This document shows, piece by piece, positions 9,009 to 18,203 of a stretch of DNA of 64,000 nt (position 1 is its first letter; every line of letters begins with the position of its first letter). Source of the DNA: Gloeobacter violaceus PCC 7421 (GTDB lineage: Bacteria; Cyanobacteriota; Cyanobacteriia; Gloeobacterales; Gloeobacteraceae); NCBI RefSeq assembly GCF_000011385.1, contig NC_005125.1, positions 3,038,001 to 3,102,000 of the forward strand. The letters run 5' to 3'. Position numbers and translations under genes: made by a program. The notes under the pieces are model-generated. The model was not told the DNA's origin and made no database searches. It saw nothing but the letters and a program-made list of their open reading frames with translations.

Positions 9009-9305
9009 CTAGCGGATGCGCTCGAAAAAACGAATCTCGAGGGGTTCGGCAAGCCAGGCCGGGCTCTCGGCGAGCATCGCTTTGAGATACGGCATGGCCA
9101 GGTGGGCGTCGAAATCGGCCTGCGACCGCCAGTTCTCATAGAGCTGGTACACACAGGGATCCTCTGTCGAGCGGTGCAGGACATATTCGATGCATCCGGG
9201 TTCTTCGCGGGTTGGGGCGACCAGCGCTTTGAGCGATGCGCTCAACTGCCGCTCCAGACCGGGCCGGGCCCGGAATCGGGCGAAGAGGGTCAGCGGTTGT
9301 GTCAT
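9009..9305 (-). CDS. Antibiotic-biosynthesis-monooxygenase (ABM) domain protein
   Basis: This 98-residue ferredoxin-like-fold protein has the ABM pattern: an N-terminal strand LTLFARFRARPG, then CIEYVLHRSTEDPCVYQLYENWRSQADFDAHL. The family includes small dimeric monooxygenases and quinol-modifying YgiN-like proteins. The start at MTQPLTLF follows the family boundary; the longer frame reads back into the SDR gene. It lies 37 nt downstream of that SDR on the same strand, so a two-gene redox operon is likely. The substrate is unknown. Confidence 0.83.
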   Translation of the reverse strand: MTQPLTLFARFRARPGLERQLSASLKALVAPTREEPGCIEYVLHRSTEDPCVYQLYENWRSQADFDAHLAMPYLKAMLAESPAWLAEPLEIRFFERIR

Positions 9306-9342
9306 TTTGGATATTCCTAAGAATTTGCGTTCCAGGCAGGTT

Positions 9343-10149
9343 TCAAGCAATGGAGTACCCGCCGTCAGCGAGCAGGCCGTGGCCGGAGACAAACGAAGCG
9401 TCCTCTGAAACCAGGAAAGCGACCACTTTGGCCATCTCTTCGGCCGTGCCGGCCCGGCCGGCGACCGTCGCGTTGGCGAAACTGTTTTTGGCTTCGGTGC
9501 TCGGCCAGATGCGGTCCTGGAAGGGCGTGTCGATGATGCCTGGGCAGATGGCGTTGACGCGCACGCCCCGGCGGTACCACTCGAGGGCGGCGCTCTTGGT
9601 CATGCCCAGCACCGCGTGCTTGGTGGCGATGTACAGCGCGGCATTCTCAAAGCCGATGACGCCACCCATCGAGGCGTTATTGACGATGACCCCTCCTCCC
9701 GCGCAGAGCATCGCCTGCGCCTGGTGCTTCATCGAATAGAACACGCTGCGCACATTGGCGTCGAAGACAAGGTCGTAAGTCTCTTTGGTCTGTTCGAGCA
9801 AGGGGGCGAAGACCCCCTCGGTGCCGGCGTTGTTGAAGGCGATATCCAGCTTACCGTAGGTCGCTATTGCCTCAGCTACGAGGCGCTCGACGTAGGCTTC
9901 GTCGGTGACGTCCGCCTGCACGAAAGTCGCCTCGTGGCCTTCGGCGCGGATCGCTTCCACCAGTTCGAGGGTAGGCCCGACGCGCCGGGCACTGGCGACC
10001 ACTTTGGCTCCCCGGCGCGCCAGTTCGAGGGCGGTGGCCCGTCCGATGCCGGAACTTGCTCCCGTGACGATGGCCACCTTGTTCTCAAGGGGGCGGGCAA
10101 AGACGGGCGGTGCACTTTGAATCTGGGCAGTGTTCGCGATGCGGTTCAT
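9343..10149 (-). CDS. Short-chain dehydrogenase/reductase (classical SDR)
   Basis: This 268-residue protein has the cofactor motif TGASSGIGRA, NNAG, the catalytic Tyr-Lys in YIATK and the Ser-bearing strand before it. It should reduce or oxidise a carbonyl/alcohol with NAD(P)(H). The ATG at 10149 is chosen because GGAGAGAT lies 5-12 nt upstream; the longer in-frame start lacks this. It is divergent from the quinone-reductase-like gene. The 286-nt intergenic region contains an inverted repeat GGACT-N8-AGTCC at 10280-10297 that might be an operator (weak). Confidence 0.9.
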   Translation of the reverse strand: MNRIANTAQIQSAPPVFARPLENKVAIVTGASSGIGRATALELARRGAKVVASARRVGPTLELVEAIRAEGHEATFVQADVTDEAYVERLVAEAIATYGKLDIAFNNAGTEGVFAPLLEQTKETYDLVFDANVRSVFYSMKHQAQAMLCAGGGVIVNNASMGGVIGFENAALYIATKHAVLGMTKSAALEWYRRGVRVNAICPGIIDTPFQDRIWPSTEAKNSFANATVAGRAGTAEEMAKVVAFLVSEDASFVSGHGLLADGGYSIA

Positions 10150-10435
10150 AAGATCTCTCCATGGGTTCATCCGCCGTTCGAAACGGCGGCCTGTCCACAG
10201 CGTAGGGGCGAGCCCCAACCGCAATCATCCGGTTTGAGAGAATGGCTTTGATGAAGAAAATTCACGAATCACCGCGATTGGACTCATCTCTTAGTCCGAA
10301 ACGTGTCTTTCAATATTCTGCATTGATGCCTCCAAATCATCGCTGTCTTTCCGAAAAGCCAGATGATTGCGCGGGTAGTTTCTGGTAGCTCTGGGGAAAG
10401 GCCGCTTGCGGTCTCTGACTCGAACCTAGAGGGGT

Positions 10436-11443
10436 ATGACCATGCGCGTCGTTCAGTTTCGCGTTTTCGGAGGATCTGAGGTGCTCGAAGTCGCCGATGC
10501 GGTGCTCCCGCAACCCCACCGCGGCGAAATCGCGGTGGATGTCCGCTACGCGGGCGTCAATTTCGCCGACATCATGTTGCGGCGGGGTGCCCTTGCGGGC
10601 ACGCCGTTGCCCACAGTGCCCGGACTCGAAGTCGCCGGCACCGTCGCCGAGATTGGGCCCGGGGTGAGCGGATTTGCTTACGGCGAGCCGGTTGCGGCCT
10701 TTTCATGGACACCCGGCAAAGCGATGGGCGGCTATGCGCAGCGGGTTGTGCTCGACTCCCGTCTCGCCGTGCCGCTGCGCAGGGCCGAGCGGGAACTTAG
10801 ATACGAAGAAGGGGCCGGCTTTGCCTGCGCCGCCGTCACCGCTTACCAGTTGCTGGCTGATGTTGCCCGCCTGCGACCGGGCGAAACCGTGCTCGTCCAA
10901 TCCGCCGCCGGCGGGGTGGGATCGCTTGCGGTCCAGTTCGCCCGCGCCCTCGGTGCTGCGCGTATTTTCGGTGTGGTCGGCTCTGCGTCTAAAACAGAAG
11001 CCGCCCTGGCCGCCGGTTGCGACCGGGTTGTGCTGCGCGAAGGCTGGATAGAAGCGGTACGCTCGTTCACCGGCGGCCGGGGCGTGGACATCGCGCTTGA
11101 GAGCGTCGGGGGCGACAGCCTGGCTGCTTGTTTGCAAGTGCTCGCCCCGTTCGGGCGCGTCGCGTATTTCGGCGACGCTTCCGGGTCCGGTCCGATTTCT
11201 CTGCCGGCGTTTGACCTGTGGTTCGGGACAAAGGGCGTGCTCGGATACAACATTGGCGGACTCGCCGCCGCTTCGCCCGAAAGTTGGAACGGTGCGGCCA
11301 ATCGCGCCATCGAACTGATCGCCAACGGCGCGGTGCGGCTTGCGCCGACGCGGATCTACCCGCTGGAGCGGGCGGCCGAGGCCCAGCATGCCCTCGAAAC
11401 GCGCGCCTCGACCGGCAAGATGTTGCTCCAGGTCACAAGCTGA
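10436..11443 (+). CDS. NADPH:quinone oxidoreductase-like MDR protein
   Basis: This 335-residue zinc-independent medium-chain dehydrogenase has an N-terminal GroES-like domain (GVNFADIMLRRG, GLEVAGTVAEIGPGV) and a nucleotide-binding domain with AAGGVGSLAVQFARALGA. It lacks the structural-zinc Cys cluster of alcohol dehydrogenases, as expected for quinone or enone reductases. A start at MRVVQF two codons in is also possible. It is divergent from the SDR and convergent with the LysR gene that follows, which may regulate it. The true acceptor is unknown. Confidence 0.88.
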   Translation: MTMRVVQFRVFGGSEVLEVADAVLPQPHRGEIAVDVRYAGVNFADIMLRRGALAGTPLPTVPGLEVAGTVAEIGPGVSGFAYGEPVAAFSWTPGKAMGGYAQRVVLDSRLAVPLRRAERELRYEEGAGFACAAVTAYQLLADVARLRPGETVLVQSAAGGVGSLAVQFARALGAARIFGVVGSASKTEAALAAGCDRVVLREGWIEAVRSFTGGRGVDIALESVGGDSLAACLQVLAPFGRVAYFGDASGSGPISLPAFDLWFGTKGVLGYNIGGLAAASPESWNGAANRAIELIANGAVRLAPTRIYPLERAAEAQHALETRASTGKMLLQVTS

Positions 11444-11468
11444 GGGGCGAGGAAAATCCCCGGCCCGC

Positions 11469-12434
11469 TCAGCGTCTTGCCGGGGGCGGGGGGGCGGGCA
11501 CCGGGAGCCTGTCCCAGGGCGGCGGATCTGCGAAGGTTCTGACCAGCAAATCGACAGCGCTGCGCACCTTCGTGGAGAGCTGCCGGGCCGAGGGGTAAAC
11601 GGCGTGGACGGCTGTCGGTTCGAATTCGTGCTCCGGCAAGACGCGCACAAGCTCGCCGCGCATCAGCAGTTCCGCGGCCACGAACGTCGCGGTCGGACAG
11701 ATGCCCAGGCTTTCGAGGGCCGCTTCGAGTAGTGCATCGCCGTTGTTCGCGCTCAACCGGCCCGTCACCGAGACGCTCGTGGTGCCCTCCGGCCCGACCA
11801 GCCGCCAGTCGCGCGGCCGGTTGAGCGCCGTGAAAATCAAACAGGAGTGTCGGGTGAGATCGGCGGGGCGGACGGGGGTGCCGGCGCGGGCCAGGTAATC
11901 GGGGCTTGCGACGAGTATGCGCCGGTTGGTGCAAAGGCGCCTGGCCATCAGCCGGGAGTCCGGCAGGGCGCCGATGCGCAGGGCAAGGTCGATCCCCTCC
12001 TCGATGAGGTCGACAAACCGGTCGGTAAGCGTCAGCTCGACGGCCAGTTCGGGAAACTGCCGCATCAGGCGGCCGATCAGCGGTGCCACGTGCAGCCGAC
12101 CAAACACCACCGGCACGCTCAGCTTCAAAGTGCCCCGCGGCTGGAGGTTTGCCGCGGCCACTTCCGCTTCGGCCTCGGCAACGTCTGCCAGGATCTGTAT
12201 GACCCGGGCGTGGTAGATGGCGCCCGCCTCGGTCAGCGACAGCTTGCGGGTGGAGCGCTGCAGCAGCCGCGCGCCCAGCCGCAGCTCGAGGCGGGAGATG
12301 ACACGGCTGACGGCCGAAGGGGTAAGGTTGTGTTCTTCGGCTGTCCGTGCAAAGCTTCCAAGATTGACGACGCAGGCAAATATGGCCATGTCGTTCGTGT
12401 CGCTCGGGAGTGCCCTGTTTCTTGCCTGTGTCAT
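11469..12434 (-). CDS. LysR-family transcriptional regulator
   Basis: This 321-residue protein has the LysR helix-turn-helix (MAIFACVVNLGSFARTAEEHNLTPSAVSRVISRLE) and an effector-binding domain of the type common in AphB/YafC-like regulators. I place the start at MTQARN because AGGAG lies about 8 nt upstream; an open extension of 21 residues is unsupported. The C-terminus ends in a Pro/Arg tail. It converges on the oxidoreductase gene, leaving 25 nt between stops. The target genes are unknown, though the neighbouring SDR/MDR pair is a reasonable guess. Confidence 0.88.
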   Translation of the reverse strand: MTQARNRALPSDTNDMAIFACVVNLGSFARTAEEHNLTPSAVSRVISRLELRLGARLLQRSTRKLSLTEAGAIYHARVIQILADVAEAEAEVAAANLQPRGTLKLSVPVVFGRLHVAPLIGRLMRQFPELAVELTLTDRFVDLIEEGIDLALRIGALPDSRLMARRLCTNRRILVASPDYLARAGTPVRPADLTRHSCLIFTALNRPRDWRLVGPEGTTSVSVTGRLSANNGDALLEAALESLGICPTATFVAAELLMRGELVRVLPEHEFEPTAVHAVYPSARQLSTKVRSAVDLLVRTFADPPPWDRLPVPAPPPPARR

Positions 12435-12702
12435 CCAGGCGCTCCTGATTCCGGTGTCGTACGAATGTCGGCGATGCCCGGCGGTGGTGCTGGGCAATTC
12501 TCGGTAATCCTACCACGTGGGAATTGCGGAGCAAGTTTCCAAGGGTTTGAGCTGTTTATCTTGGCATTCGCGCAAGCGGTCTAGTATGCGCGATCCACGC
12601 AAGCCCCCCCGAGGGCGGAAGCCGCCACCCATGCCAACCAGAACTGCAACTGCGAAATCGAAATGCCCATTGTTTGCCGTGCCGGGTGTCGATGGACCTG
12701 CT

Positions 12703-13389
12703 CTAGAGCGCTTCGCCGGCCACCTCCGTATCGACACCCGCCTTCACCAGCACGGGCCGCTCCTTGCGCGAGAGCAGGTGCTCGACAATCTTGCCGAAAT
12801 CATCGAAGACCTGGTTTTCGATCCGCCGGCGCATCCGCTCGGCGTTGCGGCTTGCCCCCAGGGTGCGCAGGGTGTCGGTGAGGTAGCGCACGTGGCGCTC
12901 CTCGTCGGCCAGGACCGATTCGAGCCCGGCGCGGGTTTTGCTCAGTTGCACCGGGATGGTGCGGATCAGACTGCGAAAGGCGCGCACTCCCCCTTCCTCG
13001 GCGATCAAAATGCCCGCAAGCAGATCCGTCAGCGCAATGGCCGCCAGATCTTCGCTTTTGTGGAAGCGCTTGATCGATCCTTCTCCGACGCTGGCCGAAG
13101 CCTGCACCGCCGCCGGGCTCTCAGCATCGATGCTCATCTTTTCGGCGGCCACAGCACGGCGGAAAATCACGGCGTGGCGCTCCTCGTCGCGGATGTGGCG
13201 CTGCATCAACTCGTCAAGCCAGGCGGGGATCTCGGCCGCCTTGGCCTGGCGGATGCGCTCCAGGGTGCGTCCGCCCTCCGCCTCCTGCAGGGCGAGCGAG
13301 GCGAAGACATTCACCCGCTGTCTGGCGTCGGCCGCCGCCCGGCCGTAAAAGTAGCCCGTCAACCCGGCAATCAAAAGGCGCTTCACCAT
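12703..13389 (-). CDS. Ferritin-like diiron protein
   Basis: This 228-residue helical protein carries two EExxH-type motifs, RDEERHAVIF and ADEERHVRYL, spaced as in rubrerythrin/ferritin-like four-helix bundles that bind a diiron centre. The start MVKRLLIAGLTGYFYGR is chosen for the GGGGGA upstream; the first helix is hydrophobic and could be a membrane anchor. No rubredoxin or CCC1 domain is attached. Possible roles are iron handling or peroxide removal. The 268 nt between it and the LysR start hold nothing I recognise. Confidence 0.75.
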   Translation of the reverse strand: MVKRLLIAGLTGYFYGRAAADARQRVNVFASLALQEAEGGRTLERIRQAKAAEIPAWLDELMQRHIRDEERHAVIFRRAVAAEKMSIDAESPAAVQASASVGEGSIKRFHKSEDLAAIALTDLLAGILIAEEGGVRAFRSLIRTIPVQLSKTRAGLESVLADEERHVRYLTDTLRTLGASRNAERMRRRIENQVFDDFGKIVEHLLSRKERPVLVKAGVDTEVAGEAL

Positions 13390-13585
13390 CGGCTGTCCCC
13401 CGCGACTGCCGCCAGTGTAACGTCTTGGTCGGGAGCCGGGCGTGCCCGAACAGCCGCCGGCGCGAAGCAGTAGAGCTATTCTGTGGGGGTGCCGCCGGAC
13501 GACACAATATCTAGTGCCCGACGGCTTTTCCAAACCGCTCGGCGCAAGCTAAAGTCATTGCAGACATGGACAGATTCCCACAGCC

Positions 13586-16500
13586 ATGATTCCCCTTCAC
13601 CTGAGCCTCAGCAATTTCTTGAGTTACCGCGACGGTCGCCTGGACTTTTCCGGGATCCATACCGCCTGCATCTGCGGAGCGAACGGTTCAGGCAAATCGT
13701 CGCTCTTAGAAGCGCTCACCTGGGTGCTCTGGGGCAAATCGCGGGCCGACTCCGACGACGATGTGGTGCGGCGGGGGGCGACCGAGGCGCGGGTGGATCT
13801 GACTTTCTCCTGCGAAGGGCAGCGCTTTCGGATCATCCGCACCCGGGTGACGGGCAAGACCAGCAGCCTCGAATTTCAGGTGGGCGACGGCGACAGCTTC
13901 CGCACGCTCACCCGTTCGTCGCTGCGGGTCACCCAGGAGGCGATCAACGAAGTGCTGAAGATGGACTACGACACGTTCATCAATTCGGCCTATCTGCGCC
14001 AGGGCCGCGCCGACGAATTTACCGTCAAGCGCCCTGCCGAGCGCAAAGAAGTGCTCGTCGAGATTCTCAACCTCAACCGCTACGAACAGCTGTGCGAGCG
14101 CAGCAAAGAACACGAAAAACAGTTCGCCGGCCGTGCTCAGGTGCTGGCCGACCAGTTGCAAAGAAGCCGCCTGGCGCTGGGCGAGCGACCGATGGTCCAG
14201 GCGCGGCGGGATACCACCGCAGGCGAACTCGAAGCGCTCCGCGCCCAACAGACCCAGATCCAGCAGCGCCTGGAGTTGCTCTCGACCCGCTCCCGCCAGC
14301 GCGAACAACTCGCCGGGCAACTCGAACGCCTCGACAGCCAGATCACCCAGACCCACCAGACCCATAGCCGCCTGCACGCCCAGTGCGAGCGCCAGACCCG
14401 CGTCGTGCGCGAACTGGAGGTGCTTCTGGAGCAGGAGGCCCAGATCGCCCAGGGTTGTGCGCGCTACCAGCAACTGTTGGCCGAGGAAGCGGCGATGGGC
14501 GAGCGGGGCAGCCGCCACCAGACGCTCACCGTCCGACGCACCGAACTGGAACGGCGCCTCGACGGCGAGCGCCACCAGCTCGAACTGCAGCTGCAACGCC
14601 ACAAAAGCCGCTTCGACGGGCTCACCCAGCAGCGGCGCGAGGCGCAAGCCGTCCTGGAGGAGGCCCCCAAGATCGAGCAGGGTTTAGCAGAACTGGCGCG
14701 CGTCCGCGAGTTGCTTACCAGCTACGACCAGCGCCAGCGCGAAGTCTTTCCCCACACCGAAGAAAAACTCCAGCTCGAACGGGAGATCCACCGCGTCTAC
14801 AGCGAACTGGCCGCCCAGATCCCCGTCTACGAGCAGCAACAGCGCAAACTGCAGCAAGATCTCAGCCGCCGCGGCTTCCTCGAGCAGACTTTTCAAAAAG
14901 TCAGCGAAAAAGTCGAGCAGCTCGAAAAAAAACGGGTCTACCAGCAGCGGGTCACCGAAAAAGGGCTGGAGCGCAGCACCTTCGAAGCGAAACTGCGGGC
15001 CCAACAACAGCAGTACCGCAAAGAACTCGACCAGCTGGCCGAAAAAGCGGCGCTGCTGGCCCAGGGGGAGACCGATTGTCCCCTGTGCGGCGGCCCCCTC
15101 GACGCCGAGCACCGAGAGCTATTGGGCGAGCAACACCAGCGCCAGCACGCCGAACTCGAAGATCACCTGACGCTATTGGCCCACCAGATCAGCGCCGCCG
15201 AGCACGAGGTGCGGGTGCTGCGCACCGAGTACAGCGAGCTGGTGCGCGAACTGGAGCAATTGCCCTCGCTGCTGCAGCAGCAGGCCCAACTGCGCCAGCA
15301 ACTGAGCGCCGTCGACGAGAGCAGCGGCACCAGCCGGCAGTTGCGCAGCCAAATTCAGGCCATCCGCACCCAGCTCGAGCGCGGCGACTACGCCCAGGAT
15401 CTCAAGGCCCGCCACACCGGAGTGCTCCAGCAAATCCAGATCATCAACTACGACGAAAAAGACCACGCCATGGCCCGCAGCGAGGCCGACCGCTGGCGGT
15501 GGGCGGAGATCCGCGCGGGCGAGCTGGAACGCGCCCGGCGGCAACTGGGGCAGATCGAAGCGGAGATCCCGGCGCTTGAGCAAACCTGCCACCAGATAGA
15601 AAGCCAACTCACCCACCAGCAGTACGGCCAGGAGCTGCAAAACCATCTGCGCGCCGCCGCCGAGCAACTGCAATCGCTCGGGTACGACGGCACTGCCCAC
15701 CAGAACCTGCGCAAGCACCTGCAAGATCACCTCCACTGGCTGAGCCGCCAGCAGGAACTGATCAAAGCGCGCAACCGCCACCCCGAGGAGCGCGGCGTTC
15801 TCCAGGAGCTGCAAAAAGCCTGGGCCGAGGGCAAAGACCTGCTCGTGCGTCTGGGCGAACAGCGCGTTGCCCTGCAGGCCGAACTCGACGCCACCCCCGA
15901 CCCACGCGAAGCCCTGGCCGCAGCACAGGCGGAGGAGCTGCTCAACCGCCGCCACCAGGAGCACAAACTCAGCGAACTGGGGGCAGCCGACCAGCGTCTC
16001 GCCCAGATAGATGCCCTCCAGGAGCAAATTGCCCACCAGCAAAGCCAGCTGGAACACGCCCAGAAGCAGCAGGCCCTCTACAAAGAACTCACCCGCGCCT
16101 TCGGCAAAAACGGCATCCAGGCGTTGATTATCGAGAACGTACTCCCTGAACTGGAGACCGAGACCAACCGGCTGCTCTCCCGGCTGTGCGACAGCCAGCT
16201 GCACGTCCAGTTCATCACCCAGCGCGCCTCCAAAAACGCCAAAAAACTGATCGATACCCTCGACATTTTGATCGCCGACGCCCGCGGCACACGTCCCTAC
16301 GAAACCTACTCCGGAGGCGAAGCCTACCGGGTCAACTTCGCCATTCGCCTCGCTCTCTCGCGCCTATTGGCCCGCCGCTCCGGGGCCGCCCTGCAGACGC
16401 TCATTATCGACGAAGGCTTCGGCACCCAGGATCTTGAGGGCCGCAACCGCCTGGTGCAGTCGATCAACACCGTCGCCGACGACTTTGCCTGTATCCTGGT

Positions 16501-16594
16501 GATCACCCACATCCACGAACTCAAAGAAGCCTTCCAGTCGCGCATCGAGGTCGAAAAAGACCACCAGGGCTCCCAGCTCAGCGTTGTGCTGTAG
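13586..16594 (+). CDS. sbcC: Exonuclease subunit SbcC (Rad50/SMC family)
   Basis: This 1002-residue SMC-like ATPase shows a Walker A (GANGSGKSS, residues 32-40), a Q-loop (AYLRQGRADEF), long Gln-rich coiled coils, a zinc hook CPLCGG (C498/C501) at the coil apex, the signature YSGGEAYRVNFAIRLALSRLL, the Walker B LQTLIIDEGFG and an H-loop (ITHIHELK). With the SbcD nuclease it would process hairpins and blocked DNA ends in repair. sbcD is not adjacent here. Length is normal and all ATPase motifs are intact. Confidence 0.96.
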   Translation: MIPLHLSLSNFLSYRDGRLDFSGIHTACICGANGSGKSSLLEALTWVLWGKSRADSDDDVVRRGATEARVDLTFSCEGQRFRIIRTRVTGKTSSLEFQVGDGDSFRTLTRSSLRVTQEAINEVLKMDYDTFINSAYLRQGRADEFTVKRPAERKEVLVEILNLNRYEQLCERSKEHEKQFAGRAQVLADQLQRSRLALGERPMVQARRDTTAGELEALRAQQTQIQQRLELLSTRSRQREQLAGQLERLDSQITQTHQTHSRLHAQCERQTRVVRELEVLLEQEAQIAQGCARYQQLLAEEAAMGERGSRHQTLTVRRTELERRLDGERHQLELQLQRHKSRFDGLTQQRREAQAVLEEAPKIEQGLAELARVRELLTSYDQRQREVFPHTEEKLQLEREIHRVYSELAAQIPVYEQQQRKLQQDLSRRGFLEQTFQKVSEKVEQLEKKRVYQQRVTEKGLERSTFEAKLRAQQQQYRKELDQLAEKAALLAQGETDCPLCGGPLDAEHRELLGEQHQRQHAELEDHLTLLAHQISAAEHEVRVLRTEYSELVRELEQLPSLLQQQAQLRQQLSAVDESSGTSRQLRSQIQAIRTQLERGDYAQDLKARHTGVLQQIQIINYDEKDHAMARSEADRWRWAEIRAGELERARRQLGQIEAEIPALEQTCHQIESQLTHQQYGQELQNHLRAAAEQLQSLGYDGTAHQNLRKHLQDHLHWLSRQQELIKARNRHPEERGVLQELQKAWAEGKDLLVRLGEQRVALQAELDATPDPREALAAAQAEELLNRRHQEHKLSELGAADQRLAQIDALQEQIAHQQSQLEHAQKQQALYKELTRAFGKNGIQALIIENVLPELETETNRLLSRLCDSQLHVQFITQRASKNAKKLIDTLDILIADARGTRPYETYSGGEAYRVNFAIRLALSRLLARRSGAALQTLIIDEGFGTQDLEGRNRLVQSINTVADDFACILVITHIHELKEAFQSRIEVEKDHQGSQLSVVL

Positions 16595-16668
16595 GCGCTA
16601 TTCCCCGATGCAGCCGGGTGTATTGAGTGTGTTAGCATAAGCTCGTATGCCAGGTTTGGGCTCAAGTC

Positions 16669-17064
16669 ATGGTTCACTTCGACAATCCGAAGGACCGGCC
16701 CGTGTATATTATCTCGGTCGCGGCGGAGTTGGTCGGGATGCACCCGCAAACCCTGCGCCAGTACGAGCGGGCCGGTCTGGTGCATCCCTATCGCATGCCG
16801 GGCCGCGGCGAGGGCAAAGGCGGCAAAGAGCGCGAGACGCGTCTGTATTCTGAGCACGATATCGAGCAGTTGCGCTACATCAAGCGCCTCACGCAGGAGC
16901 TAAAAGTCAATCTTGAAGGTGTGAAGCAAATCGCCTTGCTCAAAGAAGAACTCGACTTGCGTCAGCGCGAACTCGACAAGCAAAAGCAAAAGATGCAGCA
17001 AGAGATCCAGCGGCTACGCTCGAAGATCGGTCAGCTGGAAGTGCAGATAGAAGAGGAAGTCTGA
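16669..17064 (+). CDS. MerR-family regulator, HspR-like
   Basis: This 131-residue protein has a MerR helix-turn-helix in the HspR style ([56 protein letters not shown]) followed by a long charged coiled coil for dimerisation. HspR represses dnaK/clpB-type heat-shock genes. No dnaK operon is adjacent, and the canonical HAIR operator is not visible upstream. GroESL in this window carries CIRCE instead, so the two heat-shock circuits may be separate. The sequence family is also annotated simply as MerR in cyanobacteria. Confidence 0.88.
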   Translation: MVHFDNPKDRPVYIISVAAELVGMHPQTLRQYERAGLVHPYRMPGRGEGKGGKERETRLYSEHDIEQLRYIKRLTQELKVNLEGVKQIALLKEELDLRQRELDKQKQKMQQEIQRLRSKIGQLEVQIEEEV

Positions 17065-17081
17065 TCCCCCCGGCTGCGCCG

Positions 17082-17100
17082 CCCCCCTTGAAACGGGGGG
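17082..17100. terminator. Possible bidirectional hairpin between the MerR gene and accA
   Basis: CCCCCC, a TTGAAAC loop and GGGGGG form a short perfect GC stem between two convergent genes. The U-tract is poor in both directions, so termination efficiency is doubtful. Confidence 0.35.
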
Positions 17101-17115
17101 TTGCGTAGCTAGGTG

Positions 17116-18096
17116 TCAGATTTCCTGGAAGCGGGCCATGGCCCGGAATTTTTCGTAGCGCTGGGTACGGCGGGTAGGGCCGTCCAGGGTCAAGAGTTCA
17201 TCCAGGTGCCGCAGGAGTGCTTCTTTGAGATTGGCGGCGGCGCGCTGCGGGTCGCGGTGGGCGCCGCCCGAGGGTTCGGGGATGATCTCATCGACAATCC
17301 CCAATTGCTTGAGATCGCGGGCGGTGATCTTGAGAGCGTTGGCGGCCTGCTCGATGTGCTTTTTGTCGCGCCAGAGGATCACCGAGCAGCTGTCGGGAGA
17401 AATCACCGAGTAGACGGCGTACTCGAACATCAGCATGCGGTTGCCGACGCCGATGGCGAGCGCTCCGCCGGAGCCGCCTTCGCCAATCACCGCGCAGAGG
17501 ATGGGCACCTCGTAGCTGAACATGTGCTGGAGGTTGCGGGCAATCGCCTCCCCCTGGCCGCGCTGTTCGGCATCGACACCGGCGTGGGCGCCGGGGGTGT
17601 CGATGAGGGCGATGATCGGCAACTGAAAGTGATTGGCGTGGTCCATCAGGCGCAGAGCTTTGCGGTAACCCTCGGGCTGGGGCATGCCGAAGTTGCGCTG
17701 GATGTTGTCCTTGGTGTCGCGGCCTTTTTGGTGGCCCATGATCACCACCGGGTGATCCCCCAGGCGCGCCAGGCCCCCCACCAGGGCCAGATCGTCGCCG
17801 AACAGCCGATCGCCGTGCAATTCGACCCAGTCTTCGCACAACAGCTGGATGTAGTCGAGGGTACTGGGCCGCTTCGGATTGCGGGCCAGCTGCAAAATGT
17901 CTTTGGGGGGCAGGTTGGCGTATAGGTCGCGGCGCAGTTCCGCGGCCCGCGCTTCGATCTCGGCCAGTTGCGTCGAGACATCGACGTTGTTTTCTTCTGC
18001 AAAGCGCCGGATGTCGTCGAGGCGCGTCTCCAGTTCCATCAGCTCGCGCTCGAAATCCAGCGAAGGTCCGGGTGTTGCACTGCGAGATTGCGTCAT
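17116..18096 (-). CDS. accA: Acetyl-CoA carboxylase carboxyltransferase subunit alpha
   Basis: This 326-residue protein matches AccA throughout: the N-terminal helical region (LELETRLDDIR-type), YIQLLCEDWVELHGDRLFGDDLALVGG, GHQKGRDTKDNIQRNFGM, the oxyanion-forming GEGGSGGALAIG and YSVISPDSCSVILWRD. With AccD it moves the carboxyl from biotin-BCCP to acetyl-CoA, making malonyl-CoA for fatty acids. Malonyl-CoA is also the extender for the PKS cluster at the left edge. The ATG at 18096 is chosen by homology; an upstream ATG would add eight residues. Confidence 0.97.
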   Translation of the reverse strand: MTQSRSATPGPSLDFERELMELETRLDDIRRFAEENNVDVSTQLAEIEARAAELRRDLYANLPPKDILQLARNPKRPSTLDYIQLLCEDWVELHGDRLFGDDLALVGGLARLGDHPVVIMGHQKGRDTKDNIQRNFGMPQPEGYRKALRLMDHANHFQLPIIALIDTPGAHAGVDAEQRGQGEAIARNLQHMFSYEVPILCAVIGEGGSGGALAIGVGNRMLMFEYAVYSVISPDSCSVILWRDKKHIEQAANALKITARDLKQLGIVDEIIPEPSGGAHRDPQRAAANLKEALLRHLDELLTLDGPTRRTQRYEKFRAMARFQEI

Positions 18097-18203
18097 GGCG
18101 AATGACCGATGAGTGAGCACATCCTAGCAGTTGCTTGGCGCTCATCCGTTCGAGGCGCACAGTATGCTGGTTTTGACCCAGCGTTCCGCCGAGTCTTGCT
18201 TTC

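Noticed and set aside
15173-16204. 343-codon minus-strand frame opposite sbcC
   Set aside because: Antisense to the coiled coil; Leu/Gln/Val-rich composition follows from the opposite codons.
16624-16668. HAIR operator (CTTGAGT-N7-ACTCAAG) upstream of the HspR-like gene
   Set aside because: Only separate TTGAGT and CTCAAG words are present with a spacer far longer than seven bases.
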